From contig NZ_JAUCEU010000007.1 in NCBI RefSeq assembly GCF_030348765.1, positions 4,623,501-4,687,500 of the forward strand: 64,000 nucleotides of DNA, read 5' to 3'. Positions within the stretch are counted from its first letter, which is position 1. Every line of letters starts with the position of its first letter. Under the pieces are notes generated by a model. That model searched no databases and was not told the origin of the DNA. It saw only the letters and a program-made list of their open reading frames with translations. The position numbers and the translations under genes are program-made. The DNA is from Neobacillus sp. CF12. Lineage in GTDB: Bacteria; Bacillota; Bacilli; Bacillales; Cytobacillaceae. Shown piece by piece: positions 7,605-15,512 of the stretch.

Positions 7605-9073
7605 CGAGTATTGGATTAAAAGGGATGGAAGGATATCGTTTAAATGTTGAAGTGAAAACGTTTGTTGGCAATGATTCTATACGAATTGTGGGTCTTCCTG
7701 ATGCTGCAGTAAAAGAGTCCAAAGAACGAATTTTTGCAGCATTGAGGTCATTAGGATATACAGTAAATGGGCAAAAAATTATTATTAACCTTTCACCCTC
7801 TGAACAAAAGAAAAGTGGGCCAATGTTTGATCTCCCTATGGCGATTGGTGTGCTATTAAGCCTAAATGAGTTGATCGTATCGATACCGGAAAACACTGGA
7901 TTCATAGGTGTGCTATCCTTGGACGGGGGAATTGTCCCAGTTGGAGGGATGCTCCCTGCTGTTTTAGCAGCAAAAAGGATAGGTATTAATAGGCTTTATA
8001 TGCCCTATGATGAAAATCTTTAAGCCCTAGATTTCGAAGAGTTGGAAATTATCTATATCTCCTCATTAAAAGAGGTGATTGGGAACTTAGAAGGCAAGGA
8101 AAGGTCCAATTTCACTCCAAAAGCAGAAGGTATTGATGTTCATACGAATAACTTTATAGACTTTAATCAGATAATCGGCCACAGTGAAACGAAAAGAGCA
8201 TTAGAAGTGGCTGCTGCTGGTGGACATCATGTATTGATGACTGGACCGCCAGGGTGCGGGAAGAGTATGCTGGCAGAAAGCTTTCCATCCATTATGCCCC
8301 CATTATCAAAGGAAGGCCAACTCGAAACAATCGCTCTACACCAATTATGCGGGAGCAACTATCCTATTGCAAAAACTCCTCCATTTCGAAATCCGCATCA
8401 TTCTGCATCAGGAATTTCAATCATTGGCGGTGGGACTTATCCAAATCCTGGTGAGATCTCCTTAGCACATCGTGGTGTCTTATTCTTGGATGAAGTTGCA
8501 GAATTTCCGAAAAAGACACTTGATATGCTGCGACAGCCATTTGAAAATGGCAAAATCACCATCAGTCGTACGCATGCAACACTTACCTATCCTGCGTCCT
8601 TTGTCTTAATCGCTGCCATGAATCCATGTCCATGCGGGTATGCTGGTTCCAATACGCATTATTGTACATGCACACCAAGGCAGACCCTCTCTTATCAAAA
8701 TAAAATTTCCGGTCCTCTTCGTGACAGATTTGATATTCATCTTAGAATAAAAACTGTTGATCTAGAAAGCAGCCCTAAAAAGGTAGAGATTACATCGAGT
8801 ATAGCCCAAAGCAGAGTCGAGGCTGCCAGAGATAGGCAATATGAGCGGTATGGAAAAGAACTCTGCAATAGTAGAGTCAGCTATGATGAACTGCAAAAAA
8901 AAAGCCCGTTAACACCGGAACAGCAAAGAACCATTCAACAACATGCAGCTAAAAAAAACTGGAGCAACCGGACCCAAATAAAAGTGATTCGCCTAGCACG
9001 AACCATTTCCGACCTAGAAGGAGATCATACTATAACTGATGCTAGTATCTGCGAAGCTATAAATCTACATTGA
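7589..9073 (+). pseudogene. comM: ComM/YifB-type Mg-chelatase-like AAA+ ATPase, interrupted by an in-frame stop
   Basis: Together the frame would give about 494 residues, the normal length for the ComM/YifB family. The N-terminal lid domain (KVTSIGLKGMEGY..VEVKTF, IVGLPDAAVKESKERI, NLSPSEQKKSGPMFDLPMAI) is intact to LYMPYDENL, where TAA at 8021-8023 interrupts. The same frame continues at once with ALDFEELEIIYISSLKEVIG, the AAA+ core with Walker A GPPGCGKS, Walker B VLFLDEVAEF, the zinc-like CPCGY..CTC segment and the RDRFDIHL motif. One base change would restore the gene. A restart at the TTG at 8042 could make the AAA+ part alone. ComM is a branch-migration helicase used in natural transformation in Gram-negative bacteria. 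Translation probably couples to the RAYT stop. Confidence 0.88.
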
Positions 9074-9080
9074 AAAAATG

Positions 9081-9148
9081 GGTGACAGGCACCGCCCGTG
9101 GACAGTGTCCACCTCAGGCGGACATTTATACCCCTCAGTCAGACCCTC
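9081..9148 (+). repeat. REP-like element 3
   Basis: Core GGTGACAGGCACC (9081-9093), GCCCGTGGACA, centre G, TGTCCACC, then CAGGCGGACA and a CCCCTCAG tail. The loop of the core is inverted relative to element 2 while the arm sequence is the same. It follows the comM-like stop by 7 bases. Confidence 0.75.
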
Positions 9149-9155
9149 AAAATAG

Positions 9156-9193
9156 AAAAAGTCACTTCCAGAAACGCCTGGAAGTGACTTTTT
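9156..9193 (-). terminator. Terminator of the plsY-aminotransferase operon
   Basis: AAAAAGTCACTTCC and its complement around a 10-base loop with T-runs on both strands, just downstream of the minus-strand gene ending at 9200; it can also stop readthrough from the comM-like gene. Confidence 0.85.
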
Positions 9194-9199
9194 CAGGTT

Positions 9200-10807
9200 T
9201 TATTGACCGTTTACAAGTGCGTGTTGACTGGCTTTTTGTTCATAGGTTATTACTCTGTTTAAGAGGTTGGCCATTTTTTCTAGGTCAACTGTTGCATACT
9301 GGTCGATGCAGGCAATTTGAATCCAGTTTCTTCTCTGGAGATAGTCGCTTTCATAGTGTAGTTGATAACCGTGATTGTAAAGTATCTCTCCAATTACTGC
9401 TGAAGATATGGAACTAGGTATTTCAATCGTGAGTATAATCGGTGAACTATTCTCATCACTGATGATGGTAAAGCCAAAATGTTCGAGTTGATTTTTTAAG
9501 AAAGAGTGTGTTTCCACCACTTTTGCAAAGGTCTCTGAATTAATATCCTCTAATGCTGTTAGAAGAGCTTCTAATAGATTGGATGACTGGGAAAAGGGAA
9601 TGCTTTCCTTTGCCACATAAGTTCCTAAATCAAGATATTTTGGAAGTGTTAGGGACGGCTGTACCTCGTGGTGGTGGAAAACAAACGAAAGCCCTGTGAG
9701 AGCACGAATGGCTTTGCCACTAACACCAGTTGCCAAAAATACTCCATCTAAATCTACTGCTATTGCCCCTAGAGAACTAATACAATCAAGACAGAGTTTA
9801 ATTTGATGTTCCTTCGAAATCTCCTTCAACATTTCAAGATCATTGAGCATTCCGGATGAGGTTTCACTGTGAACAGCCCAAATCCAACTCGTTTCATTGG
9901 ACAATTTAGAGACAATTTCAGCACGTGTGAAAGCCTGTCCCCATTCCTTCTGAAGTACATTGAATTTAAGCCCGAATCTATTAGCCTGTTCCACTAAGCG
10001 GCTGCCAAATTCACCATTGGCTAAAATAAGCCCCTGACCTTTTTCCAAGGAAAGTTGGCCCGCAATGACATCGTTGGCGAGTGTTCCAGACCCTAGGAAA
10101 ATATGAACATATTTACAATTCACCAATTGGGCTAGAATCCCCTTAGCTTTCTCTATTTTTTCTTTATATTGGTCAGACCGATGAGAAATAGGGGTCTTGC
10201 CTAAGGCAGCCATGACTTTATCAGAAATTTGAACAGGACCTGGTAAAAATGGTATGGCAGCCGGGAGAATTCTGCCCGCTATCGATTCGTCAAAGGTCTT
10301 TTTAGTCAAATACATAGGCTGAAAACGTGCCTCATCTGTCCCAGTTAATTGAGCAAAAGGTTGAAATCCTAACTGACCATATAGTTTTAATTGGCGTACT
10401 GTACCAGATATGAATGCTATATCATATCCTTTTTTTAAGCAATATTTAATAAGAAACTGCGCAAGTCCTAAAAAAACTCGTCCATTTCGATATTCCTTTT
10501 TGACAGATAATAGTCTCACTTCACATGGTGAGATGACAGGAAAAGAGAGTGATTGTTCTACTGGTCCTATTTTTCGATCGAGTGAAAATGGGCGGTTATC
10601 ACGGATCGCAGTCATACCGATAACCTCATTTTCTTTCACACATATAATATATGTATTTTCAGCATGGAAGGGGTCCACTAGTTTTTGTTCCTCATTTTTT
10701 TCATGTTGTGGAATTTCCTCTGAAAAGGTTTGATAGTTTAAGCGATGAATTTGTTCAAATTCATCTGTTGTGGTAGCAATTTTGAAAAAGAACTCGTGCT
10801 TACTCAT
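9200..10807 (-). CDS. GNAT acyltransferase - class V aminotransferase fusion protein
   Basis: A 535-residue two-domain protein. Residues about 1-170 are GNAT-like in the style of FeeM/autoinducer-type acyl transferases: RLNYQTFSEEIP, ENEVIGMTAIRDNRPF, then EVRLLSVKKEYR and GYDIAFISGT..LYGQLGFQPF. Residues about 185-535 are a PLP fold type I class V aminotransferase (alanine-glyoxylate / serine-pyruvate group): LPGPVQISDKVMAALG, ISHRSDQY, GSGTLANDV, CLDCISSLGA and the probable PLP lysine in GVSGKAIRALTG. The start overlaps the plsY-like stop by 8 bases (ATGAGTAA), so the two are coupled. A product made by acylating or transaminating a small amine and linking it to lipid is conceivable; no specific reaction can be assigned. 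Confidence 0.8.
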   Translation of the reverse strand: MSKHEFFFKIATTTDEFEQIHRLNYQTFSEEIPQHEKNEEQKLVDPFHAENTYIICVKENEVIGMTAIRDNRPFSLDRKIGPVEQSLSFPVISPCEVRLLSVKKEYRNGRVFLGLAQFLIKYCLKKGYDIAFISGTVRQLKLYGQLGFQPFAQLTGTDEARFQPMYLTKKTFDESIAGRILPAAIPFLPGPVQISDKVMAALGKTPISHRSDQYKEKIEKAKGILAQLVNCKYVHIFLGSGTLANDVIAGQLSLEKGQGLILANGEFGSRLVEQANRFGLKFNVLQKEWGQAFTRAEIVSKLSNETSWIWAVHSETSSGMLNDLEMLKEISKEHQIKLCLDCISSLGAIAVDLDGVFLATGVSGKAIRALTGLSFVFHHHEVQPSLTLPKYLDLGTYVAKESIPFSQSSNLLEALLTALEDINSETFAKVVETHSFLKNQLEHFGFTIISDENSSPIILTIEIPSSISSAVIGEILYNHGYQLHYESDYLQRRNWIQIACIDQYATVDLEKMANLLNRVITYEQKASQHALVNGQ

Positions 10808-11366
10808 TAGGTTTCAACCTTTCCTTGAGATTTTCTGCATGTGCTGCATAAAGTATAGAGATAATACCTAATGCTATCAGGCAACTTAGCCAATCATTAT
10901 TTTTTAAAAAGAGGACCACTGGGATAAATAGAAATGTCCCTAACCCCGCTAATGTAAAGCTTTTAATAAAAGGGTAAAGAATGCAAAATCCGAGGATAAT
11001 TACTGGAACCAGAAGTGGCTCAAAGGTAATGATTCCACCAATGAAGGTAGAAATCCCCTTTCCTCCTTTAAATTTAAGGGTAACGGGCTTTATATGACCC
11101 AAAATAGCCAGGGCAATTCCTAATAGTTGAATAGTTTCAGAGAATTGCAAGTAACGGGCAGCTAAAATAACAAGGACTCCTTTTAGTGCGTCCCCGAGAA
11201 AAATCAACACAAAGGCAGTTTTACCATGAAGGCGGCCGGCATTTCTTGCACCGACATTTCCACTTCCTTGAACCCGAATATCTTCACGATAGAAGATCCT
11301 TGTAATCAGAAAACCAAACATAATACTTCCAATAAAATAGGATAAGATAAAATACCACCAAATCAT
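10800..11366 (-). CDS. plsY: PlsY-family glycerol-3-phosphate acyltransferase paralogue
   Basis: A 188-residue integral membrane protein with about five hydrophobic segments. PlsY transfers acyl groups from acyl-phosphate to glycerol-3-phosphate. The three PlsY motifs are recognisable: YFIGSIMFG, GSGNVGARNAGR and GHIKPVTLKFKGGKG. In motif 2 the usual GATN reads GARN, a change at a normally conserved position, so substrate use may differ. Coupling to the GNAT-aminotransferase gene rather than to a lone housekeeping position suggests a specialised second copy; whether another plsY exists lies outside the window. Confidence 0.85.
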   Translation of the reverse strand: MIWWYFILSYFIGSIMFGFLITRIFYREDIRVQGSGNVGARNAGRLHGKTAFVLIFLGDALKGVLVILAARYLQFSETIQLLGIALAILGHIKPVTLKFKGGKGISTFIGGIITFEPLLVPVIILGFCILYPFIKSFTLAGLGTFLFIPVVLFLKNNDWLSCLIALGIISILYAAHAENLKERLKPNE

Positions 11367-11490
11367 TTGAACACAACCTTTGTGAGTTCTGGGCCATGCA
11401 TGGGAAAAAATGAATTTATTACCATTATAATATGTTTCCTGGATTATTCACATATACTTTGTGAAAAAGTCAATACTCCCCATCACGTAA

Positions 11491-11521
11491 AATTAAAACA
11501 TCCTCCAGATGAGGATGTTTC
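11491..11521 (-). terminator. Terminator of the small Gly/Ser-tail membrane protein gene
   Basis: AAACATCCTC / GAGGATGTTT with a 5-base loop and a T-rich run on the minus strand, one base after the stop codon at 11523. Confidence 0.8.
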
Positions 11522-11522
11522 T

Positions 11523-11762
11523 TTAGTCGCTGCTGCCACCGCCTGAGTCTCCGCCTCCTGAACTGCTATCAGAACTGTAGGAGTGATCACTGTTATAGTC
11601 ATTGTCGTAGTGATAGTGGCGGCCTTTACTATTACTACGGTTAGGAAAAATTAAAAACGCTAATATAATGGATAAAAAGCCAAAAAAAACTTGCTCCGTA
11701 AAAATCAAATACACACCAAAGATAAAAATGAGGAAACCAATCAAACGTAAAATCGCTCTCAG
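11523..11762 (-). CDS. Small membrane protein with Gly/Ser/Asp tail
   Basis: About 73-79 residues: two closely spaced hydrophobic helices (LIGFLIFIFGVYLIF, FFGFLSIILAFLIF), then a polar tail with His/Tyr/Asp and a terminal GGGDSGGGSSD stretch. The only good ribosome binding site, AAGGAGG at 11771-11777, lies 8 bases before a CTG at 11762 that is in frame; the first conventional start is TTG at 11744, 26 bases from that site. I use the CTG start, which adds RAILR before the first helix. No homologue or function is recognised. It has its own terminator and looks monocistronic. Confidence 0.65.
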   Translation of the reverse strand: MRAILRLIGFLIFIFGVYLIFTEQVFFGFLSIILAFLIFPNRSNSKGRHYHYDNDYNSDHSYSSDSSSGGGDSGGGSSD

Positions 11763-11857
11763 AAGACATTCCTCCTTAAAATTAACATTTATAAATAGAT
11801 ATTAACCCCTACTACTTTTTATACGTTTAAACCATATTTTGCACAATAATTAAAATA

Positions 11858-11900
11858 GGAAAATGAATAAATGGTGCCTGTCACCATTTATTCATTTTCC
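11858..11900. repeat. REP core inside a perfect 19-bp-arm palindrome (REP-like element 4)
   Basis: GGAAAATGAATAAATGGTG, loop CCTGT, then the exact reverse complement. The centre is the REP core GGTGCCTGTCACC, but the GTGGACA/TGTCCAC part of other copies is missing and the arms extend into unrelated AT-rich sequence. It lies 46 bases past the end of the protease gene and could act as a transcript-end hairpin for it. Confidence 0.75.
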
Positions 11901-11945
11901 TTCATTTATACATCTATTTATACATCCTTTTATGCAGTCGTCTTT

Positions 11946-13325
11946 TTATTCGTTTTCGTCTTTTTTCTGTTGTTTCTTTTGCTGTTCTTGGAGCGCAAGT
12001 ATGATATCTTGGACGTCTATTTTGCCATCATTGTTTAAGTCAGGGATGGTATTTTCTGGCGTTGGCGGCGGTGCAGGCGGTGCCTGAGGAACTGCCGCTG
12101 CTGCAGGTGCAGGTCGGTTTTTCGGTTTAATGGCAAACGTGAATACTAAGAGCAGAATAATCAATAAGGCTGCAACACCATCAACGATATAGAAGATGGT
12201 TTTATAATCCGACCATAAAGTTTTACTGTCACCAGTTCGTTGTTCGGAATTTGTGATGAACTTCTTAATTTCGGAGTGGTTTGGATAGAGTCTCTGAACA
12301 GCTTCGAATTTCTCAAGAGCGTTTTTATAATATCCGCCCCAATACAGTTCCAGCCCTTCCATATAAAGTTTATCTGTGCTGCTTGATGTATTCTTTGCTC
12401 CTGCTTGATTTGTAAATTCCTTTACGGTATTAACAGGGACGGAAAAGTTAAATCCTTGAACTTCCTGGCCATTTACGGTATCGCCTCTAAAAGTTAGGAG
12501 GCCAATGATTTCACCTTTTTCATTGATTACCGGTCCACCACTATTACCATGCGTAGCGGCTGCATTAATCTGAATAACCGGACTTCCTTGCTCCGTCTTC
12601 TTATCCGTAGCAGAAATTTGACCAGCATTCATTGAAGATACAAGAGAGGAATCTGGTGATAACAAATCTGAATCAGCAGCAGCTGGATAGCCGCTTACCC
12701 AAATATTATCCTGGTTTTGGATGTTGTCAGAATTTCCAAGCTTTAATGTGGGAAGGTTTTTCCCTTCAATCTTAAGTACCGCCACATCTTTACCTTCATT
12801 GACTGGTGCACCATAGCTTTTCACTTCACCATCAAGCGTTTCTCCACCTGGTAAAATGACTTTAATGACTTTTTGTATCCCGGTATATTGCGTATAAGTC
12901 AGCATATATTCATACGCCGTCTCATAATCTACTTGAAAATAATCAGCCATTATCGTAACAAGTTGATCAAATGCAGCATTGGCAATATCTTCGTCTTCCA
13001 TCTGAGCGGCTTCTACTACATGAGCATTCGTAACAATATACCCATCAGAGCTAATGATTGCCCCAGAACCAGAGCCCCCTACAACAGACTGGTAGTTTAA
13101 TTGACTAAGTATGGCCTCCACTTCAGGGTCATTTGGATTGTTAAACTGCCATTGGACAACAGAGTAGCCCAGTATCCGAACAACTGCTGGCTTCGTGTAT
13201 TCCGCAAGCTTTTGGGCTTGAGAAATATTCGAAGAGCTTGGTTTAATACCCATTAGAACAAAAGAAGCAACAATTACTCCGATAAGTATCAAACTAAGCG
13301 GAATTGTAAAAAGGGCCCTTTTCAT
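11946..13325 (-). CDS. Membrane-bound trypsin-like serine protease with dockerin-like tail
   Basis: A 459-residue protein: TM helix (about 4-26), S1C/trypsin-like domain with catalytic His in TNAHVV (about 101), Asp in GKDVAVLKI (about 180) and Ser in HGNSGGPV (about 261), a TPR-like segment (LYWGGYYKNALEKFEAVQRL), a second TM (about 355-375), a Pro/Ala-rich linker, and a C-terminal EF-hand or dockerin-like loop DLNNDGKIDVQDII. No PDZ domain is seen, unlike HtrA. An upstream TTG frame start at 13406 is open but lacks a ribosome binding site; ATG at 13325 has GAGGGTGA upstream and begins with the signal anchor. It is probably a cell-surface quality-control or processing protease. Confidence 0.8.
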   Translation of the reverse strand: MKRALFTIPLSLILIGVIVASFVLMGIKPSSSNISQAQKLAEYTKPAVVRILGYSVVQWQFNNPNDPEVEAILSQLNYQSVVGGSGSGAIISSDGYIVTNAHVVEAAQMEDEDIANAAFDQLVTIMADYFQVDYETAYEYMLTYTQYTGIQKVIKVILPGGETLDGEVKSYGAPVNEGKDVAVLKIEGKNLPTLKLGNSDNIQNQDNIWVSGYPAAADSDLLSPDSSLVSSMNAGQISATDKKTEQGSPVIQINAAATHGNSGGPVINEKGEIIGLLTFRGDTVNGQEVQGFNFSVPVNTVKEFTNQAGAKNTSSSTDKLYMEGLELYWGGYYKNALEKFEAVQRLYPNHSEIKKFITNSEQRTGDSKTLWSDYKTIFYIVDGVAALLIILLLVFTFAIKPKNRPAPAAAAVPQAPPAPPPTPENTIPDLNNDGKIDVQDIILALQEQQKKQQKKDENE

Positions 13326-13422
13326 CAATAAATTCACCCTCTTCCATGAATTTTGGAAATTTCCATCTAATATATGCCCATAATTAACCCTTGAAACTTT
13401 GTACAAAAAAATAAATTCTGGT

Positions 13423-13490
13423 GGTGCCTGTCACCGCTCGTGGACAGTGTCCACCTAGGGTGGACACTCCCACCCCTCAGACGGACATTT
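13423..13490 (+). repeat. REP-like element 5
   Basis: The most complete copy: GGTGCCTGTCACC, GCTCGTGGACA, G, TGTCCACC, TAGGGTGGACACTCC, then CACCCCTCAGACGGACAT. It lies between the protease promoter region and the zinc transporter terminator. Confidence 0.75.
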
Positions 13491-13510
13491 ACGAGACTAA
13501 ATGCACCAAA

Positions 13511-13536
13511 AAAGCCAGCAATTTGCTGGCTTTCTG
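13511..13536 (-). terminator. Terminator of the ZIP transporter gene
   Basis: AAAGCCAGCA / TGCTGGCTTT hairpin with T-run on the minus strand, downstream of the stop codon at 13564. A 12-bp palindrome TCGCGATCGCGA lies between the two. Confidence 0.8.
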
Positions 13537-13563
13537 TCAATAATTTAAATTTCGCGATCGCGA

Positions 13564-14376
13564 TTAGATGAAGAGTAATAGGCTGAGTGCCATGACTGCC
13601 ATACCGGCGATTAGGCCATAGATTGATAGGTGGGTTTCATCATATCTTTTTGCCGCAGGCAATAATTCATCAAGCGAGATAAACACCATGATTCCGGCTA
13701 CTGCTGCAAAGATAATTCCAAACATAACATCATTCAAGAATGGCATTAAGAATAGGTAGGCGACAAGGGCACCAATTGGTTCAGATAATCCTGATAAGAA
13801 TGATAGTTTGAAAGCCTTTTTCTTATCGCCAGTCGCAAAATAAACAGGTACAGAAACAGCAATGCCCTCTGGGATGTTATGGATCGCAATCGCAACAGCG
13901 ATGGCAATACCAAGTGCAGGGTCTTGTAAAGCAGAGGTGAAGGTAGCAATTCCTTCTGGAAAGTTGTGAATACCAATAGCTAGTGCCGTAAAAGTTCCCA
14001 TTTTTAAAAGGTCCGGATTCTTGCCATCATTAATTGTAGGTTGGTTCATGTCCTCGACTGTTTTTAGTTCATGCGGATTTGATTGCTTGGGAATAAATTT
14101 GTCAATCGCAGCAATCAAAAGCATACCACCAAAAAATCCTCCAACCGTTAACCAGTTCCCTGGAACAACACCCAACGAATCCACGAGGGCTATCTTTGCT
14201 TTTACAAAAATCTCCACCATCGATACATAAATCATCACACCAGCAGAAAATCCCAGGGTTACAGAAAGAAATTTAGTATTGGTATGTGATGTAAAAAATG
14301 CGAGCAGACTTCCTATGCCTGTTGCTAGGCCTGCAAATAAGGTCAGCCCAAACGCTAAAAGCAGATTCTCCGTCAT
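13564..14376 (-). CDS. zupT: ZIP-family metal transporter (ZupT-like)
   Basis: A 270-residue protein with eight predicted membrane segments, of the ZIP family, which imports Zn(II) and sometimes other divalent metals. The two family signatures are clear: IHNFPEGIATF in TM4 and IHNIPEGIAVSVP in TM5, whose His and Glu residues form the metal site. A cytoplasmic loop between TM3 and TM4 (KQSNPHELKTVEDMNQPT) is polar as expected. The ATG has a GGGAGAAGAG site. It is a single-gene unit with a terminator at 13511. A hairpin-like inverted repeat overlapping the promoter could be the regulator site. Confidence 0.9.
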   Translation of the reverse strand: MTENLLLAFGLTLFAGLATGIGSLLAFFTSHTNTKFLSVTLGFSAGVMIYVSMVEIFVKAKIALVDSLGVVPGNWLTVGGFFGGMLLIAAIDKFIPKQSNPHELKTVEDMNQPTINDGKNPDLLKMGTFTALAIGIHNFPEGIATFTSALQDPALGIAIAVAIAIHNIPEGIAVSVPVYFATGDKKKAFKLSFLSGLSEPIGALVAYLFLMPFLNDVMFGIIFAAVAGIMVFISLDELLPAAKRYDETHLSIYGLIAGMAVMALSLLLFI

Positions 14377-14425
14377 AGTCTCTTCTCCCTTTATTTAAAA
14401 TTTTATTTTGAAGGTTTAGAATAGT

Positions 14426-14470
14426 ATTATATATGCGCGAATACAGAAATGTTTCCTTTGAGAAACATTT
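14426..14470 (-). promoter_or_regulatory. Promoter and candidate operator of the ZIP transporter
   Basis: On the minus strand TATAAT occupies 14431-14426. Nine-base arms AAATGTTTC / GAAACATTT (14447-14470, six-base loop) sit where the -35 box would be, centred about 40 bases before the inferred transcription start; no good -35 is present. This is not a Zur-type site I recognise. Confidence 0.35.
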
Positions 14471-14517
14471 TACACCTAATGAAACAAAAAAACAGTAAAA
14501 ATATTATAAAAAATTAA

Positions 14518-14570
14518 AAAGCGTGGTAGTCCAAGAATGTTGCTTAAGGACTCTCACGCTTTCATTATTC
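14518..14570 (-). terminator. Terminator of the His/Gly-repeat protein gene
   Basis: AAAGCGTG..GTCC pairs with GGAC..CACGCTTT around a loop, with T-run on the minus strand; it lies past the stop codon at 14599. A short ATT/ATA microsatellite separates it from the stop. Confidence 0.7.
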
Positions 14571-14598
14571 TTTATTATTATTATTATTATCATTATTA

Positions 14599-15087
14599 TT
14601 ACCGAGGGCCGAAGCCGCCTCCATAACCGCCGTATCCAGTTCCATATCCTGGGCCGTACATACCATATCCAGGTCCGTACCCAGGATAACCACCAGGATA
14701 TCCAGTTCCATATCCTGGACCATAGCCACCATAGCCACCATAGCCACCATAGCCACCGTATCCGTATCCAGGTCCATAACCACCACCAAGACTTGAACCT
14801 AAATAACCTAATCCAAGTCCAAGTAATCCAGCACCAACATTACCTAAATTAAATCCGCCGCCATGATGACCACCGCCATGATGACCACCGCCATGATGAC
14901 CACCGCCATGGTGACCACCGCCGTGGTGACCGCCGCCATGGTGACCGCCGCCATGATGACCGCCGCCGTGATGACCACCGCCATGATGAACGCCACCATG
15001 GTGACCGCCGCCATGGTGACCACCACCATGCTGACCTCCCTGATGTCCAAATCGTAAATCAACGGGCATTCCATATGGTTGATACAT
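14599..15087 (-). CDS. His/Gly/Tyr-rich repeat protein, possibly spore coat
   Basis: A 162-residue low-complexity protein in three parts: MYQPYGMPVDLRFGHQGGQ, about 13 repeats of HHGGG, a short hydrophobic hinge (FNLGNVGAGLLGLGLGYLG), then GYGG/YGPGYG repeats to the end. The His pairs suggest metal binding or protein-protein contacts; the Gly/Tyr tail resembles Bacillus spore coat and exosporium proteins. The role is inference only. The ATG at 15087 has GAGGAG 13 bases upstream, a long spacing. The opposite strand and other frames are also open across the repeat, which is an artefact of the 15-bp period. Confidence 0.7.
   Translation of the reverse strand: MYQPYGMPVDLRFGHQGGQHGGGHHGGGHHGGVHHGGGHHGGGHHGGGHHGGGHHGGGHHGGGHHGGGHHGGGHHGGGFNLGNVGAGLLGLGLGYLGSSLGGGYGPGYGYGGYGGYGGYGGYGPGYGTGYPGGYPGYGPGYGMYGPGYGTGYGGYGGGFGPR
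14862..15045. repeat. 15-bp minisatellite encoding HHGGG repeats
   Basis: About 12 tandem copies of a 15-bp unit (plus-strand form near CCGCCATGATGACCA), with third-position variation only, so the peptide is nearly invariant while the DNA has diverged. Copy number is likely to vary between strains. Confidence 0.85.
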
Positions 15088-15210
15088 TTTTATTCATACA
15101 CTCCTCTATCTACTAATTTTATGGTGTTTCCTTCATATCCTATGTATATCTGGGTATTCCTCTTGGACTAAAGCCTATAAAACACAAATCAGCCAGGACA
15201 GAAGAGACAA

Positions 15211-15256
15211 ACTGTCCACCTGAGGTGGAAAGTGTCCACGGGCGGTGCCTGTCACC
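15211..15256 (-). repeat. REP-like element 6
   Basis: ACTGTCCACCTGAGGTGG, then GTGTCCACGGGC and the core GGTGCCTGTCACC at 15244-15256. Read on the minus strand the order core, GCCCGTGGACA, CCACC matches element 3. Its 3' end is the seed of the adjacent tandem repeat. Confidence 0.75.
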
Positions 15257-15330
15257 ATGTGAAATGTCACCATGTGAAATGTCACCATGTGAAGTTTGAA
15301 ATGCCACAATATGAAATGTCACCAAATACT
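15251..15330. repeat. 15-bp tandem repeat continuing from the REP core
   Basis: Three near-perfect units GTCACCATGTGAAAT start at 15251, 15266 and 15281; a degenerate unit GCCACAATATGAAAT follows at 15303 and GTCACCAAAT at 15318. The first GTCACC is the end of the REP core. Confidence 0.8.
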
Positions 15331-15512
15331 CAAAAATACGTCTTAGGTCTTAGAATTGTTTACGCTTGTGGTCTATGGAAAGCAGGATTATTATGGTGTA
15401 TTGTTGAAGTAATGGGAGATGCTTACCTTTTAGGTATTTTTTCGATTAGTGAAACATTTTTTTTGTTCATTCGTATGTATATAAAGGATTTTTTAGTCAG
15501 GAGTCGATTAGG

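Noticed and set aside
13552..13563. TCGCGATCGCGA palindrome
   Set aside because: A 12-bp palindrome beside a stop codon and terminator; one copy is too little to call a site.
14862..15045. CRISPR-like array
   Set aside because: Units are contiguous 15-mers without spacers and are coding; no cas genes are in the window.
14844..15074. Open frames on both strands over the His/Gly repeat
   Set aside because: They arise from the 15-bp period, which keeps all frames free of stops; only the frame with a plausible start and natural composition was kept.
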